The notes under the pieces: model-generated
Databases searched by the model: none
Seen by the model: the letters and a program-made list of their open reading frames with translations, nothing else
What the model was told of the DNA's origin: nothing
Assembly: GCF_040054535.1 (NCBI RefSeq)
Contig: NC_090778.1
Span: 15,288,501-15,352,500 of the forward strand
DNA: 64,000 nt
Direction of reading: 5' to 3'
Origin: Antennarius striatus
Lineage: Eukaryota > Chordata > Actinopteri > Lophiiformes > Antennariidae
Shown: positions 35,201 to 44,450 of the stretch, piece by piece
Position numbering within the stretch: position 1 is the first letter of the stretch
How the letters are laid out: the number at the start of each line of letters is the position of its first letter
Made by a program: the position numbers and the translations under genes

Positions 35201-35407
35201 CCCACAGTCACTGTCACTCCCTTAAACCACACCTCCACAGGCAGCCCTGTACTGGATCGGTTAGCGACACTACATCAGGTTTCACCTTATGACATGCTTG
35301 ATTCAAACATGCTCGTAACTTCTTGGAGGAGCGGTTCTCCAACGTCATCTTCTGAAGTGATTCAAACGACTGCGCCCACTCTGCAGAAGAATCAGTACTG
35401 GGTGTGA
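14223..35407 (+). CDS. cspg4: Chondroitin sulfate proteoglycan 4 (NG2)-like transmembrane protein, complete
   Basis: Cell-surface proteoglycan core protein of the CSPG4/NG2 family, found on oligodendrocyte precursors, pericytes and other progenitors, where it binds collagen VI, integrins and growth factors. Ten coding exons join in frame: 14223-14310, 18114-18277, 20067-23639, 24794-25261, 25771-25947, 28556-28754, 29640-29771, 31654-31826, 32290-32473 and 33363-35407, giving 2,400 residues (about 2,320 in human). Order: signal peptide 1-29; mature start ASFYGDG (human ASFFGEN); laminin G domains about 31-202 and 205-391, with cysteines 171/202 and 365/391; CSPG repeats about 440-2210 with recurring VND(x)PP and HDxSE motifs; membrane helix about 2270-2297; tail of about 103 residues ending QYWV, the PDZ ligand also found in mammals. 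Residue 1061 is Ser-Asp where mammals have the glycanated Ser-Gly. Beside snx18 it may be the fish cspg4b-type paralogue. Confidence 0.95.
14311..18113 (+). other. cspg4 intron 1
   Basis: 3.8 kb with two GT microsatellites (about 14638-14682 and 17730-17828) and a long pyrimidine-rich run at 17511-17725. No other supported feature. Intron 1 is also long in mammalian CSPG4. Confidence 0.8.
17730..17828. repeat. (GT)n microsatellite in cspg4 intron 1
   Basis: Nearly pure GT/TG repeat of about 100 bp with one early break, preceded by a C/T-rich tract. Confidence 0.95.
18114..18277 (+). CDS. cspg4: cspg4 exon 2 (first part of laminin G 1)
   Basis: Acceptor CTCTCCAG. Encodes SFYGDGFVQLKATESSDHNM through LLLELFAGRLQ, matching the beginning of the first LG domain. 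Ends in phase 0 at CTGCAG|GTGGGT. Confidence 0.92.
18278..20066 (+). other. cspg4 intron 2
   Basis: 1.8 kb, AT-rich, with a short CA tract near 18333-18350. No other supported feature. Confidence 0.8.
20067..23639 (+). CDS. cspg4: cspg4 exon 3, 3.57-kb giant exon
   Basis: 1,191 codons with no stop, phase 0 at both ends. Holds the rest of LG1, LG2 and roughly the first eight CSPG repeats. Acceptor TTTATAG, donor CTGGAG|GTGAGT. The oversized third exon is characteristic of CSPG4 genes. It contains many N-glycosylation sequons and the Ser-Asp at residue 1061 (codon at 22995). Confidence 0.97.
23648..23706. repeat. (GA)n microsatellite at the exon 3 donor
   Basis: GA repeat of about 59 bp with one C interruption, starting eight bases after the donor GT at 23640. 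Confidence 0.95.
23707..24793 (+). other. cspg4 intron 3, remainder
   Basis: AT-rich. Contains a perfect ATT/AAT inverted repeat at about 23921-23947 and a short GT-G(n) tract at about 24140-24172. Nothing else supported. Confidence 0.7.
24794..25261 (+). CDS. cspg4: cspg4 exon 4
   Basis: 156 codons, phase 0 both ends, acceptor TTGCAG and donor CAG|GTGAGA. CSPG repeat sequence with LIPLQVTNITMEEGAF, close to the human counterpart AIPLEAQNFSVPEGG. Confidence 0.95.
25262..25770 (+). other. cspg4 intron 4
   Basis: 0.5 kb, with a short GTTAGGGTTAG-like run near 25577-25607. Nothing else. Confidence 0.7.
25771..25947 (+). CDS. cspg4: cspg4 exon 5
   Basis: 59 codons: FIYYVHDSSETSADNF and VNDEPPVITANRVLR, the end of one CSPG repeat and the linker to the next. 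Acceptor TAATCAG, donor AGG|GTGAGT. Confidence 0.95.
25948..28555 (+). other. cspg4 intron 5
   Basis: 2.6 kb. Contains a SINE (27080-27462). Remaining open frames have no splice support. Confidence 0.7.
27080..27462 (-). mobile_element. tRNA-derived SINE, minus orientation
   Basis: On the minus strand it starts GGGGCGGCAGTGGCTCAGTGG (A box) with GGTGGTTCGATTCCCGC (B box), followed by GAGGTGCCCTTGAGCAAGGC, and ends near AATTTCCCTTCGGCGAACAG. Related copies lie at 30813-31034, 55208-55380 and 59702-59846. It lies inside cspg4 intron 5, antisense to the gene. Confidence 0.8.
28556..28754 (+). CDS. cspg4: cspg4 exon 6
   Basis: 66 codons plus 1 nt. PQELHFMVTPPSNGHLALK and FTQAHIDQGQLLFVHKG are typical CSPG repeat segments. 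Acceptor TTCTAG, donor AAAG|GTAAGA. Confidence 0.93.
28755..29639 (+). other. cspg4 intron 6
   Basis: 0.9 kb. A weak CTCF-like match (CCACTAGAGGACGCC) at 29177-29191. Nothing else supportable. Confidence 0.6.
29640..29771 (+). CDS. cspg4: cspg4 exon 7
   Basis: 132 nt. MSGGFSFQVNDGVNFSPRQ corresponds to human GGFRFRLSDGEHTSPGH. Acceptor TTTCCAG, donor CCAG|GTAATT. Confidence 0.93.
29868..30010 (+). mobile_element. Degenerate repeat tail fragment (SINE/L2-like)
   Basis: CTGCCTCTCACCTGTTGCCA followed by GGTGGGATAGGTTCCAACA resembles the conserved 3' module of fish SINE/L2-type repeats (compare 44300-44445 and 2030-2110). Heavily mutated. Confidence 0.45.
30813..31034 (-). mobile_element. tRNA-derived SINE fragment, minus orientation
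   Basis: Minus-strand head GGCGGCAGTAGCTCAGTCCA (A box) and GGGTTCAAGGCCC (B box) with GTTGCCCTTGAGCAAGGCA. Same family as 27080-27462 but truncated. Confidence 0.75.
31654..31826 (+). CDS. cspg4: cspg4 exon 8
   Basis: 173 nt. ITFSVIQQPKLGRLVRRQ and MDISTFTQDM. Acceptor TCTACAG, donor ATG|GTGAGT. Confidence 0.93.
32192..32275. repeat. (GT)n microsatellite abutting the exon 9 acceptor
   Basis: GT run with a single A at 32201, then pure to 32275, only 14 nt before the exon 9 boundary. Confidence 0.95.
32290..32473 (+). CDS. cspg4: cspg4 exon 9
   Basis: 184 nt. LDRKEVVFIQSPIESVGWE and MDSMTFSVSSPPAFLDSQ, corresponding to human AHDTLELQLSSPPARDV. Acceptor TTGTCCTTCAG, donor ACAG|GTAAGG. Confidence 0.93.
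32692..33130. mobile_element. Degenerate non-autonomous DNA transposon (MITE-like)
   Basis: The left end AATCCCTCGTTACTCGCGG and the right end (TAAGCGAAGGAATA, complementary in type to the left TCCCTCG) bound about 0.44 kb in cspg4 intron 9. Internal pieces such as GAAAATCCACGG and GTGATGTAGTGGAGCCG fit the widespread 'TCCCTCGTTTATCGCGG' fish repeat. It contains a perfect palindrome at 33010-33050. No transposase. Confidence 0.5.
33010..33050. repeat. Perfect inverted repeat, 13-bp arms
   Basis: TTGTCCTCGATGA (33010-33022) and TCATCGAGGACAA (33038-33050), 15-nt loop, inside the MITE-like sequence of cspg4 intron 9. Confidence 0.9.
33363..35407 (+). CDS. cspg4: cspg4 exon 10: last CSPG repeats, membrane helix, cytoplasmic tail
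   Basis: Acceptor TTTTCAG. 681 codons including stop. The final CSPG repeats (VNDQPPLLKTK, LANITDTDPLFVMISHPKYG) are followed by a Ser/Thr-rich juxtamembrane stretch and the helix MVILPLLALLLLVIIFVVLV. A basic stop-transfer RHHRQRK comes next, then a Ser/Thr/Pro-rich tail ending NQYWV, a class II-like PDZ ligand shared with mammalian NG2. Stop TGA 35405-35407. Confidence 0.97.
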
Positions 35408-37560
35408 TCTTTCACAATCCGTCTTGTAGCTACATGTGTTGACAAACAGGTTTGATACCAGATTGGAACACGGTGATGTAAATAAATGAGGCTGCAATGT
35501 TGTGCAAGCTACTAGGAAAGTGAAACGTGTTACGGTACGAGTTCATTTGCAGTAAATGAAGTGACCCTAGACTGAAGCTACCCTCCAGAAATGTAGCAGG
35601 CTGGACCACAGGTACACAGTAAAAGTAGAGCATGTGTGTGTGTATGTGTATGTGTGTATGTTTGAGTTAATACTCACAGTTAAGAACTGGATAGTCATAC
35701 AACAAACTATCTTCGAGGTCAATCTTCTTGCTGTCTTCACATTCTACATTTTCAGTAATCAAACTCATACTTCACTGCAGTAGAGGTGAAACTTCATACG
35801 TCAGCTGAACAAGTGGGGTGTGTCATTGTTGTCCTGAAGTACACCTTTGTGCAACACACATTTGGCAATGGCAGGTTTTTGATTCTCAGCAGTCTGTTTT
35901 CAAATGACAGCAAAAAGTTTCACTACTTGATCGGTAAACAGGCTAAACTACTGAAAAGCTAATCGACTGATAAATAGTGACACGAATCCCATGCTACTGA
36001 GAAGTGTCGCTTAATTGAATCGCTGCTACTGTAAGAACCACTACTGCTGGACACTGGCTGGTCACTAGTTTAAAGCTGCGTTAACTAATATTTTAGTATT
36101 AATACTGAATCAGACTATTGTGTGTATTATCACACAACTAATAAAAACTAAAGTCATAAACTGGCTTAACTAAAACTGGATCTAATACTCCTACTGGATG
36201 AATGATTGGAGGAATTATTTTTTGTCTGTTAGTTTATGTTTTTGTTATTTTGTCCCTCGTGGCCAAAAATGATTCACTCAACCTTACAGATCAAAAGAAA
36301 ACCTGTAATGAACCAGGAGAATCCAACAACAACCACTGGTTTATGTTCATTTGGTGGGGAGGGTTTTGTTCACTTTAAAATGTATAAATCTTGTTATTAT
36401 GTATACATGGTGGTAAATTATAGCATACATGACCAGTTAAATAGTTGGACTCAAATTCAAGTGAATAGATGAAAAAGTTTTGCTGGTAATGACTTGTTGA
36501 TGTCTGCTATAGGTTTAGGCCTTCTGGTCTTCATGCTCACTAAAGTTTCCATTTGAGTTATGATCACTTGAATGGAAGGCGATGCAAGCAGCTTGAAACT
36601 GTGAATTACTTGTTAAGATGTCTTCTCTAAGCATTTCAACTGATTGTGCTGATTTTATATCATTCTCATGTATTCTATTATAGTAGAGCTAGTTTTTTGT
36701 AAACTCAGGTATTTTGTTAAATCATTTACTTCATGTCACTATTAATAAGGATTGCATGTTTTGTCAAAAACGAGGAATTTATTTAACATTACAGGATTGA
36801 ATATTATGGCATATGATAGGTGCTTCCCAACAAAGCCGTACAGTATATTGCAGTGAGACACTGAAATGGCTGATTTTATTAAAATGTTTTTTAGATCTGA
36901 TCAAATCATACTTAGAACATGTTAACACTGCTTTTCCTGTTGTTCTATTTTCGGAAATAATAGAAATGTAGACTGTAGTTTGCTTGTTTTTATCTCAGTG
37001 GTCACAGTTTTGTCATCAGATTTTTTATGTATTCTGGTGAATTGTAGAGAATGAGAAATTACAGCTACAGAAAAAAGTAATGTAAACTTGTGAAATATTT
37101 TTGTACTGAAGAAACATGTCCAGACACTGTATTCCAGTCTCATTTGACCCATGTAACTCAAAGTGTCATATTGATTTATACCTTATTTTTAATAAACTAT
37201 GTTAAGATGTTTGAGTTTCAGTGTGTACGCTGTACAATAATCATAAATCTTCTATGGGTGTATCACATGCAGTCTTTTCACTTTGTGTTATGTCTCCATC
37301 AGCAAGATTGTGCTGGTCCAAGTTATTCCTCATTTTCTTCCACTTTAATGAGCTTTTTCTAGTTTCATCTATCACTGTCATTACAATTGCACTGGTAGCA
37401 TGATGCCCTCCTTCTAATGGTACACCAGTCATAGCAACAAAAGATACGTTGAACCAGAGGGCCAATTAGAAGCAGATTATTATCATTACTTCTTCAGGTT
37501 CCTGCCATTACTTAAATTGTGAGTTCCTTGTGCAAAAACAATAAAATCAGCAGGAGTTGG
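35408..37560 (+). other. Probable cspg4 3' UTR
   Basis: AT-rich, no gene-like frame. Candidate polyadenylation signals AATAAA at 37191-37196 and 37540-37545, either of which would give a 3' UTR of about 1.8-2.1 kb. Confidence 0.5.
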
Positions 37561-40500
37561 TCACATGATCTCCACTGAAGTGTCATTTGGATTCTCTCTC
37601 AGTAGGAAAATGTGACATTTCCGTACCAAATGTCTAAAAATCTCAGTGAATATCGAGAAGGCAAACATGTAATGTAATTTGGAAAAGCACAAGGATCTTC
37701 TTTTTCAGCTGAAGCTTCACTGCTGTGAGTAATTCCACATGATGGTTGGTGGTATTTGTTTTCCAGACCCCAAACACACTAAACATAGTGACTACAGCAG
37801 GATGGTTCACAACGAGGTGATTATTAAAGATTACGGTACAATGTTTCATCAAAAATGTCCCAGCTCCTGGTTTGGACACCATCTGCTGCTGTGCTGACAG
37901 TAAGACAGTCAACAGGAGAAGTGAGCAATCACAAGAGGTCAAATTTAGCACAATTATGGCACGATGTCAGGCCAACAGGAAGTTCACTTTTGAACTGCTG
38001 TTAAACTCAGAGTTGACTGGTTTAAATGGAATCTTGAAACAAGTCACATTGTTTAAACCATCATTAACTAAGAGGGTTTTAAAGGCTTTGCATCTTAACA
38101 CAAGTGTAAAAAAGCTGTGTGACACTTGAGAGAATTTTGAATAGCTGTTGGCCGCCCAGCTCCAATAGAAGGTATACAGAAAGATACAAATACAAACAGG
38201 AAGTTGAACGAAGATAAAGTCAAGCAAACAGCTGTGTCTGAGGTCAGACTGGAATAGGAAGTTTAAAATGTGTATCCTCACTGGTATTGCCTGTTGGGGA
38301 CCTACAGGCCCTCCAATCCCTGCCCCTCTTCATGCTTCTTTTACAGCATGAAAGGATAATTCAGGGTAACTATCAGAATGGGTGAACACTACAATCACAA
38401 CTATAGGAATCACTCACTGATAAAGTAAAAGAAAGAACCCTCGTCTGTGACCAAATCTACCTCAAAGGTAACTCACAAATAACAACAGCTTATCTTTTGC
38501 CCAAATATTTACTTCACAAATTGTTTTAATCAAAATCTGCAGATTTAAAACTGTAATGATGTTATGTCACAAACATGTCAGCTTTTCAAACAACAGCGAA
38601 TGGTAGTTCCCTCAAAGTGAGGGACTTTAATCGCCCATTCCACAAGTAAACACAAACAGAAATAGACAGGCAGACTGCTTTCCTGGACTTCCCCAATCTG
38701 AGTCCAAACAAAGTTCCCACCACAATCCCAGGACTGTCAAATACCAAACGACATTATCCAGAGACTACAACAGTCCAACTCAGCCTCTATTCATCGTCTG
38801 AACTCCTTTGTCAAGCTGGATGCTCATAAATCTGGTGGAACATAAATGAGAAGCAAAGCAGATGAAACACAAATCAGATTTTTAATGTTCACGGTCAGCC
38901 TCTTTCCATCTGGAGCCATGCACCCATCCATCCATCCATCCACGATGAAATTGAGATGATGGCTTTGACCTTGAGAAAACTAGGTCAAGGTCAAATTTCA
39001 ACTTTTGTACACTCAGGAACTGGATAAGATAAAGAGACGAGGAAGAAGGCCACTGTGAGTAAGACCATATATCAAAGGTAGTGCTTTGTTCTACCTATAC
39101 TTTGATTTACCCTGACCTATGAAAGAAGGTCAGGGTAAAATTCTGAATTCAGGGGTGTCGTGGAATGTTGCAGTCTCTGACTGCCTGGGTTCTAGTTACT
39201 ATTGTTTCATTAAAGAGCCTGAATGACAGAAGAGAAGCCATGATTTATGTTTTCCAAAAACTACAAAAGTATTTTAGGACTGGCAGAACGTTTACAGGCC
39301 TTTTCACTGATTTGAAAGAGGTTGTTTTTCCCAGATCTCTTGAATTTCATTGAGATATTTATTAGTTTGCAGCTATAACAATACCTTTCTCAGTATGTAC
39401 CTAGACAGGGGGGTATTATGAAGTAGCACTCCCTGTTTGGTGATCATCATTTTCAGTTATATTAATAAGCCTGACTTCACAAAAGCAAAAGCAGAGCTGT
39501 GGCCGATGAGCATCAGACTCATGGAATGCATTGAGTCAGTCTATGGGAACCAGAAATATCTGCATGACATTGAATGCCAATGCATCTCATAAATACTTAT
39601 CATTTTATTATGTCAGTAGTAATAAATAATGGGTAAATTACTTTAAAGTTACTGTAAAGAAATCTTTGTGTTTCACTTTTAAAAATTGGAGGACACTAAA
39701 TTGTGTTCATTAAAAGCAGCACATAACTGACTTAGAAGCATGAGTATTTATAACTTCCCATAAATAAAATAGAATTATAGTCACTAAAACGCTGACGTCA
39801 TGGTCCTTAATGTTACAACATGTGGACGACTAGCAGGAAATGGTCACATGTGGGACACTCAGCATAGTTGGACATGAAACTATCAATAGAATGGCTGTCT
39901 GGAGCATTACACAATGTTAGTTCATCATATGAATTGTGACACAGAGACTTTTGACTGAGGTCATAGAGGTTACACTTCAACTCATACTGAATTTTCACAA
40001 TGTGTTTGAGAAACACAGACTCAGAGAGAGATAATTAGACGAAATTAGCTCTTGCCCTCAGATATTAGATATCAGAGTGATCATCGTAATTAGGCTGGTA
40101 ATTGTGGAGCAGAGAGAACGGTACTACACTGCGAGTCAAGTCTGTGAGAGACAAAGCATCCTTGGCTTATTGGGTTTGAGAATGTTCGATGCAGACAAAC
40201 CCCGATGGTTAGTACGACTGCTGTGACTGCTGACCAGGTTTTACAAAGGTTTCATTACTAAAAGACTCCCTTTCTTTTTCCCTCACCTTGTAGATTCTGA
40301 AAGGAGAAGTCATTTCTATGCATCTGAAGTACCGCTATTGTATCCACAAGGTGTCATTTAGTTTATTCATAAAAGCTAATCAAGGTGCGTAAAATTCGGC
40401 AAAGGGTTTCAGAATGTAGCGCACTGGTGGTGAAAGTCATGGCGGTTACTCTTTATGAGAAAGCAGTGTGGCACAAATGATGAAGAAACAAAGAGCTCCT

Positions 40501-41123
40501 CTGTGGTCTTGCTTAGTTTTCTTCTATCTTTCCATGCAGCATCAGTATCAGGTTCTTTGTCGGGTACTAAACCAGATCCTCAGGGGGGTTTCTCCTCTGC
40601 TGGGGTAGAGGATTAGCTGCTTCACTCACTCACAGACTCCTCTCTGCTTTCATGTTACTGGTGAAATCTGAAATGTACCAGAAAAACCAAGAAAACATTC
40701 TGAAGTTGAATCCATTTTTAGTGTCTGTTGGGATTACTCTGGACCGATCCAACACTTCTTTGTAATTTATGGAATCAGTTTATTAATGGCATAAATGGGC
40801 AATTAGACTTTCATAGCTTTGACTGCATTCTTTCCTTAATACATTGCAAACCCATTTTTCTGGCCTCCTATTAAATTAAGATAAACAATTGACATGTTAT
40901 TTACTGTATATTGCTTTGTCATATTTTTCTACATCCACTTGTGCGTTTTCCACCCCGAAATGAAGGCAGCATTTAAACCATGGAATGGATTGCCTGAATT
41001 GGAAGCATGTGACTGTTTTTACATAGAAATAATTCAATGAAATAAAGGCTCCTAACTCAGTATAATCTAAAAGTAATAATAAAAATGCACAGGCTCAACG
41101 TTCATGTTCCCATTGATTTGGGC
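37561..41123. other. Intergenic between cspg4 and snx18
   Basis: No gene seen. Contains a (CATC)n run near 38926-38942 and a dispersed repeat at about 38950-39190. Confidence 0.6.
38950..39190 (+). repeat. Dispersed repeat, also present inverted at 59285-59510
   Basis: AGGTCAAGGTCAAATTTCAA, CCTATGAAAGAAGGTCAGGG and TGAATTCAGGGGTGTC with GTTGCAGTCTCTGACTG recur, partly reverse-complemented, in the 59.2-59.5 kb region. The family name is unknown to me. Confidence 0.65.
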
Positions 41124-41692
41124 TGGGGTTAGGGTTGTGGTTAGGGTTAGGGTTAGGGTTAGGGTTAAGGTTAGGTTTAGGGTTGAGGTTAAGGTTAGGG
41201 TTAAGGTTAGATGAACCTAACCCTAACCCCTGACCCCAACCCTAACCCTAAACCCAACCCCAACCCTAACGATAACCCTAACTCTAACCCATAACCCTAA
41301 CCCTAACCCTAAACACAACCCCAACCCTAACGATAACCCTAACTCTAACCCCTAACCCTAACCCCTAATCCTAACCCCTAACCCCAACTGTAACCCTAAC
41401 CCCTAATCCTAACCCCAACCCAAACCCTAATCCTAAACCCTAACCCCAACCCTAACGCCTAACACTAACTCCTTACACCTAACCCAGGGTTAGGGTTAAG
41501 GTTAGATAAACCTAACCCTAACCCCTAACCCTAAAGACTAACCTTTAAGCCTAACCCCTGCCCTAACCATAACCCTAACCCTAACCCTAACCCCTAACCC
41601 TAACCCTAACCCTAACTCTAACCCCTAACCCTAACCCTAACCCTAACCCTAACCCTAACCCTAACCCCTAACCCTAACTCTAACCCCTAACC

Positions 41693-41724
<32 letters not shown>

Positions 41725-41793
41725 CAACCCTAACCTTAACACTAACCCTTACCTAACACTAACCCTTAACCCTAACCCTTGAATTTAACTTCA

Positions 41794-41821
41794 AGAGACT
41801 TCTTCAGTTGAAGAAGTCTCT
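41794..41821. repeat. Perfect hairpin inside the telomere-like block
   Basis: Arms AGAGACTTCTTCA and TGAAGAAGTCTCT with a 2-nt loop, followed by GATGAGAGACGAAACGTCTTC. This matches a dispersed fish repeat motif rather than telomere sequence. Confidence 0.85.
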
Positions 41822-41975
41822 CAGATGAGAGACGAAACGTCTTCACGAACTTTCTTAACGTCCCTAACCCCTAACCCCAACCCCAACCTTCACCATAACC
41901 CTAACCCTAAGTCTAACCCCAACCCTAGCACTAACCCCTAACCTTAACCCCAGGGTTAGGATTAGGAAGGTCAAG

Positions 41976-42147
<172 letters not shown>

Positions 42148-42647
42148 GGCAGTGAACAAAGATGTTAGCTGGTTAGCACTAAGGTTAATGGTTAGATTAA
42201 ACTAACCCTAACCACTAATCCTAACCCCTATCCCCAACTCTAACCCTAACTCCTAACCCTAACACTAACCCCTTACCCTAACCCCTAACCCCTAACACTA
42301 ACCCTAACCCAAGGTTAGGGTTAAGGTTAGATGAACGTAACCCTAGCCCCTAACCCTAACTCAACCCCTAACTCTAAAGCCTAACCCTAAAGCCTAACCC
42401 TAACCCCAACCCTAAACCTAACCCTAATGCTAACCCCAAACCTAACCCCTAAACGTAACCCCTAACCTTAAATCCTAACCCCTAACCCCAACCCTAACCC
42501 CAGCCCTAACCCTAACCCCTAACCCCAAACCTAATCCTAACCCTAACCCCAGCCCTAACCCTAATCCCTAACCCCAACCCTTACCCTAAACCTTAAAGTA
42601 ACTTCTAATCCTAACCCAAACCCCAATCCTAACCCCTAAGCAATGAA

Positions 42648-42800
<153 letters not shown>

Positions 42801-43637
42801 CAGTGAACAAAGAGGGTTAGCTGGTCAGCACTGTTTATTTGTGTGTTCAAATGATTTTTATCTTTGCCAGAGGTCTTGTTTTCACCTGTGAGCTTCTGTT
42901 GGTGGTTTATCAGCAGCATCACACACACAAAACCTGGAAGTATGGGTCTTAGGGCAGAAAAGGACCTGTTATGTTTTCATGTAGACGAGGATTAAAGGGC
43001 AGTTTTCACTTTCTTTATAATAGACACGGGGCCTTTCTTCAATATTTCAATTTTATTAGCGCACACACACTTCAGATTGTCAGTATGGATTACAATAAGA
43101 CGTGCAAACTCTGACACAGACTTTCTGTCCTATGTCCAAAGGTGTAATGACATCAACACATGAAAAACATTGTGACATTTTGTTGACTTTAGGACAGTTA
43201 GCTTGCAGGGAACAAATTATGTAGTTAAAGTAGATGGAGGTTGTGGCCAATATTTGCTAACGTAGTTTCGGAACATTACTAGTAATATTTTTAGGTCTTG
43301 TGTGACCGTGTGCACGTCTCTCCAGTCAACCCAATTAATCATTCTGGTTTCAGGTCATCATTAAATACCTCATTAAAAATATAACTGTATGTTATTCACT
43401 TTGGATTTATTTTGATGCTTTCAGGACTGATGGACTTGAAATAACTTTTTGTGAAAAAATTAGGTATCATCACAAAATTTCTGTTGAAAACAAGAAAACG
43501 TTGTATTTCAGTACACTCAAATGGATCTAGCGAAAAGGAGAATTGACCTCTTCTCCTGCTGGTCTTGCATGTTTATTGGAATTAGGGCTATAAATGAGAC
43601 TGCTCAGGAACGGGGAGGGTAGAATGCACAGTGGCAA

Positions 43638-43739
<102 letters not shown>

Positions 43740-44309
43740 ATCTTGGAGCACAGCCAAGATTGAGGTGGGGTTGGTGGGGCAGTCAGCATTTTTTGGACGA
43801 CATGAAGGAGGCCCCACATCAGTGAGCTTCCTGTGTGAGGGCTATAAAAACACAACCAGGCCTAAAGAATGCCAAGTGCTCACACATTCCTGAACAGCCT
43901 GTAGGTACAGGACAGCAATCATGTGCCCCTCTTTAACACGAATTAAAAGACAATACGGTCACCAGTCCTTCCTTCCAGTCCCTTCCCAAGTTGTTTGAAT
44001 GAAGTCTTCAGAATCTGTCAAAGGGACCTGCTGTTAACCCTTCACCCCTGAGAGACCAAGAAAATTACAATCATGTAGCCCAGCAGATTTCTAACCATAA
44101 GCAAATTATTCTCCCTAGACGGTGACCTGGGACTGACACTCGATAGAAAGTTAATCCTCTGGGAGACGCGGACATTAATATGTTCACTTAATGTGACACA
44201 ACATTTACATTTATTCTTTTCCTGATTTTGGCAATAGATGAAAACGACCAAAAGCAAGAATTATGTGGGCTCTGAATATCAGTTAATTCATCTTCTTGAA
44301 CATGTAGTC

Positions 44310-44450
44310 ATTTCCGTCTTGTCTTCAGCCGCTCAATCCAAAGCTAAGGCTCATGGGTCATGCTGAAGCCTATCCCAGCCAACTATGACTAAGAAGCGGG
44401 GTACACCCTGGACATGTCGCCAGCATATCACAGAGCCCAGTTAATGAATT
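44310..44450 (+). mobile_element. Degenerate repeat tail fragment (SINE/L2-like)
   Basis: AAGCCTATCCCAGCCAACTA and GCGGGGTACACCCTGGACA are the classic fish 3' module of this repeat group. No tRNA-like head is visible. Confidence 0.6.

Noticed and set aside
41124..41214. True chromosome end
   Set aside because: Units are degenerate, orientation switches repeatedly, and normal gene-bearing sequence lies on both sides. It is interstitial.
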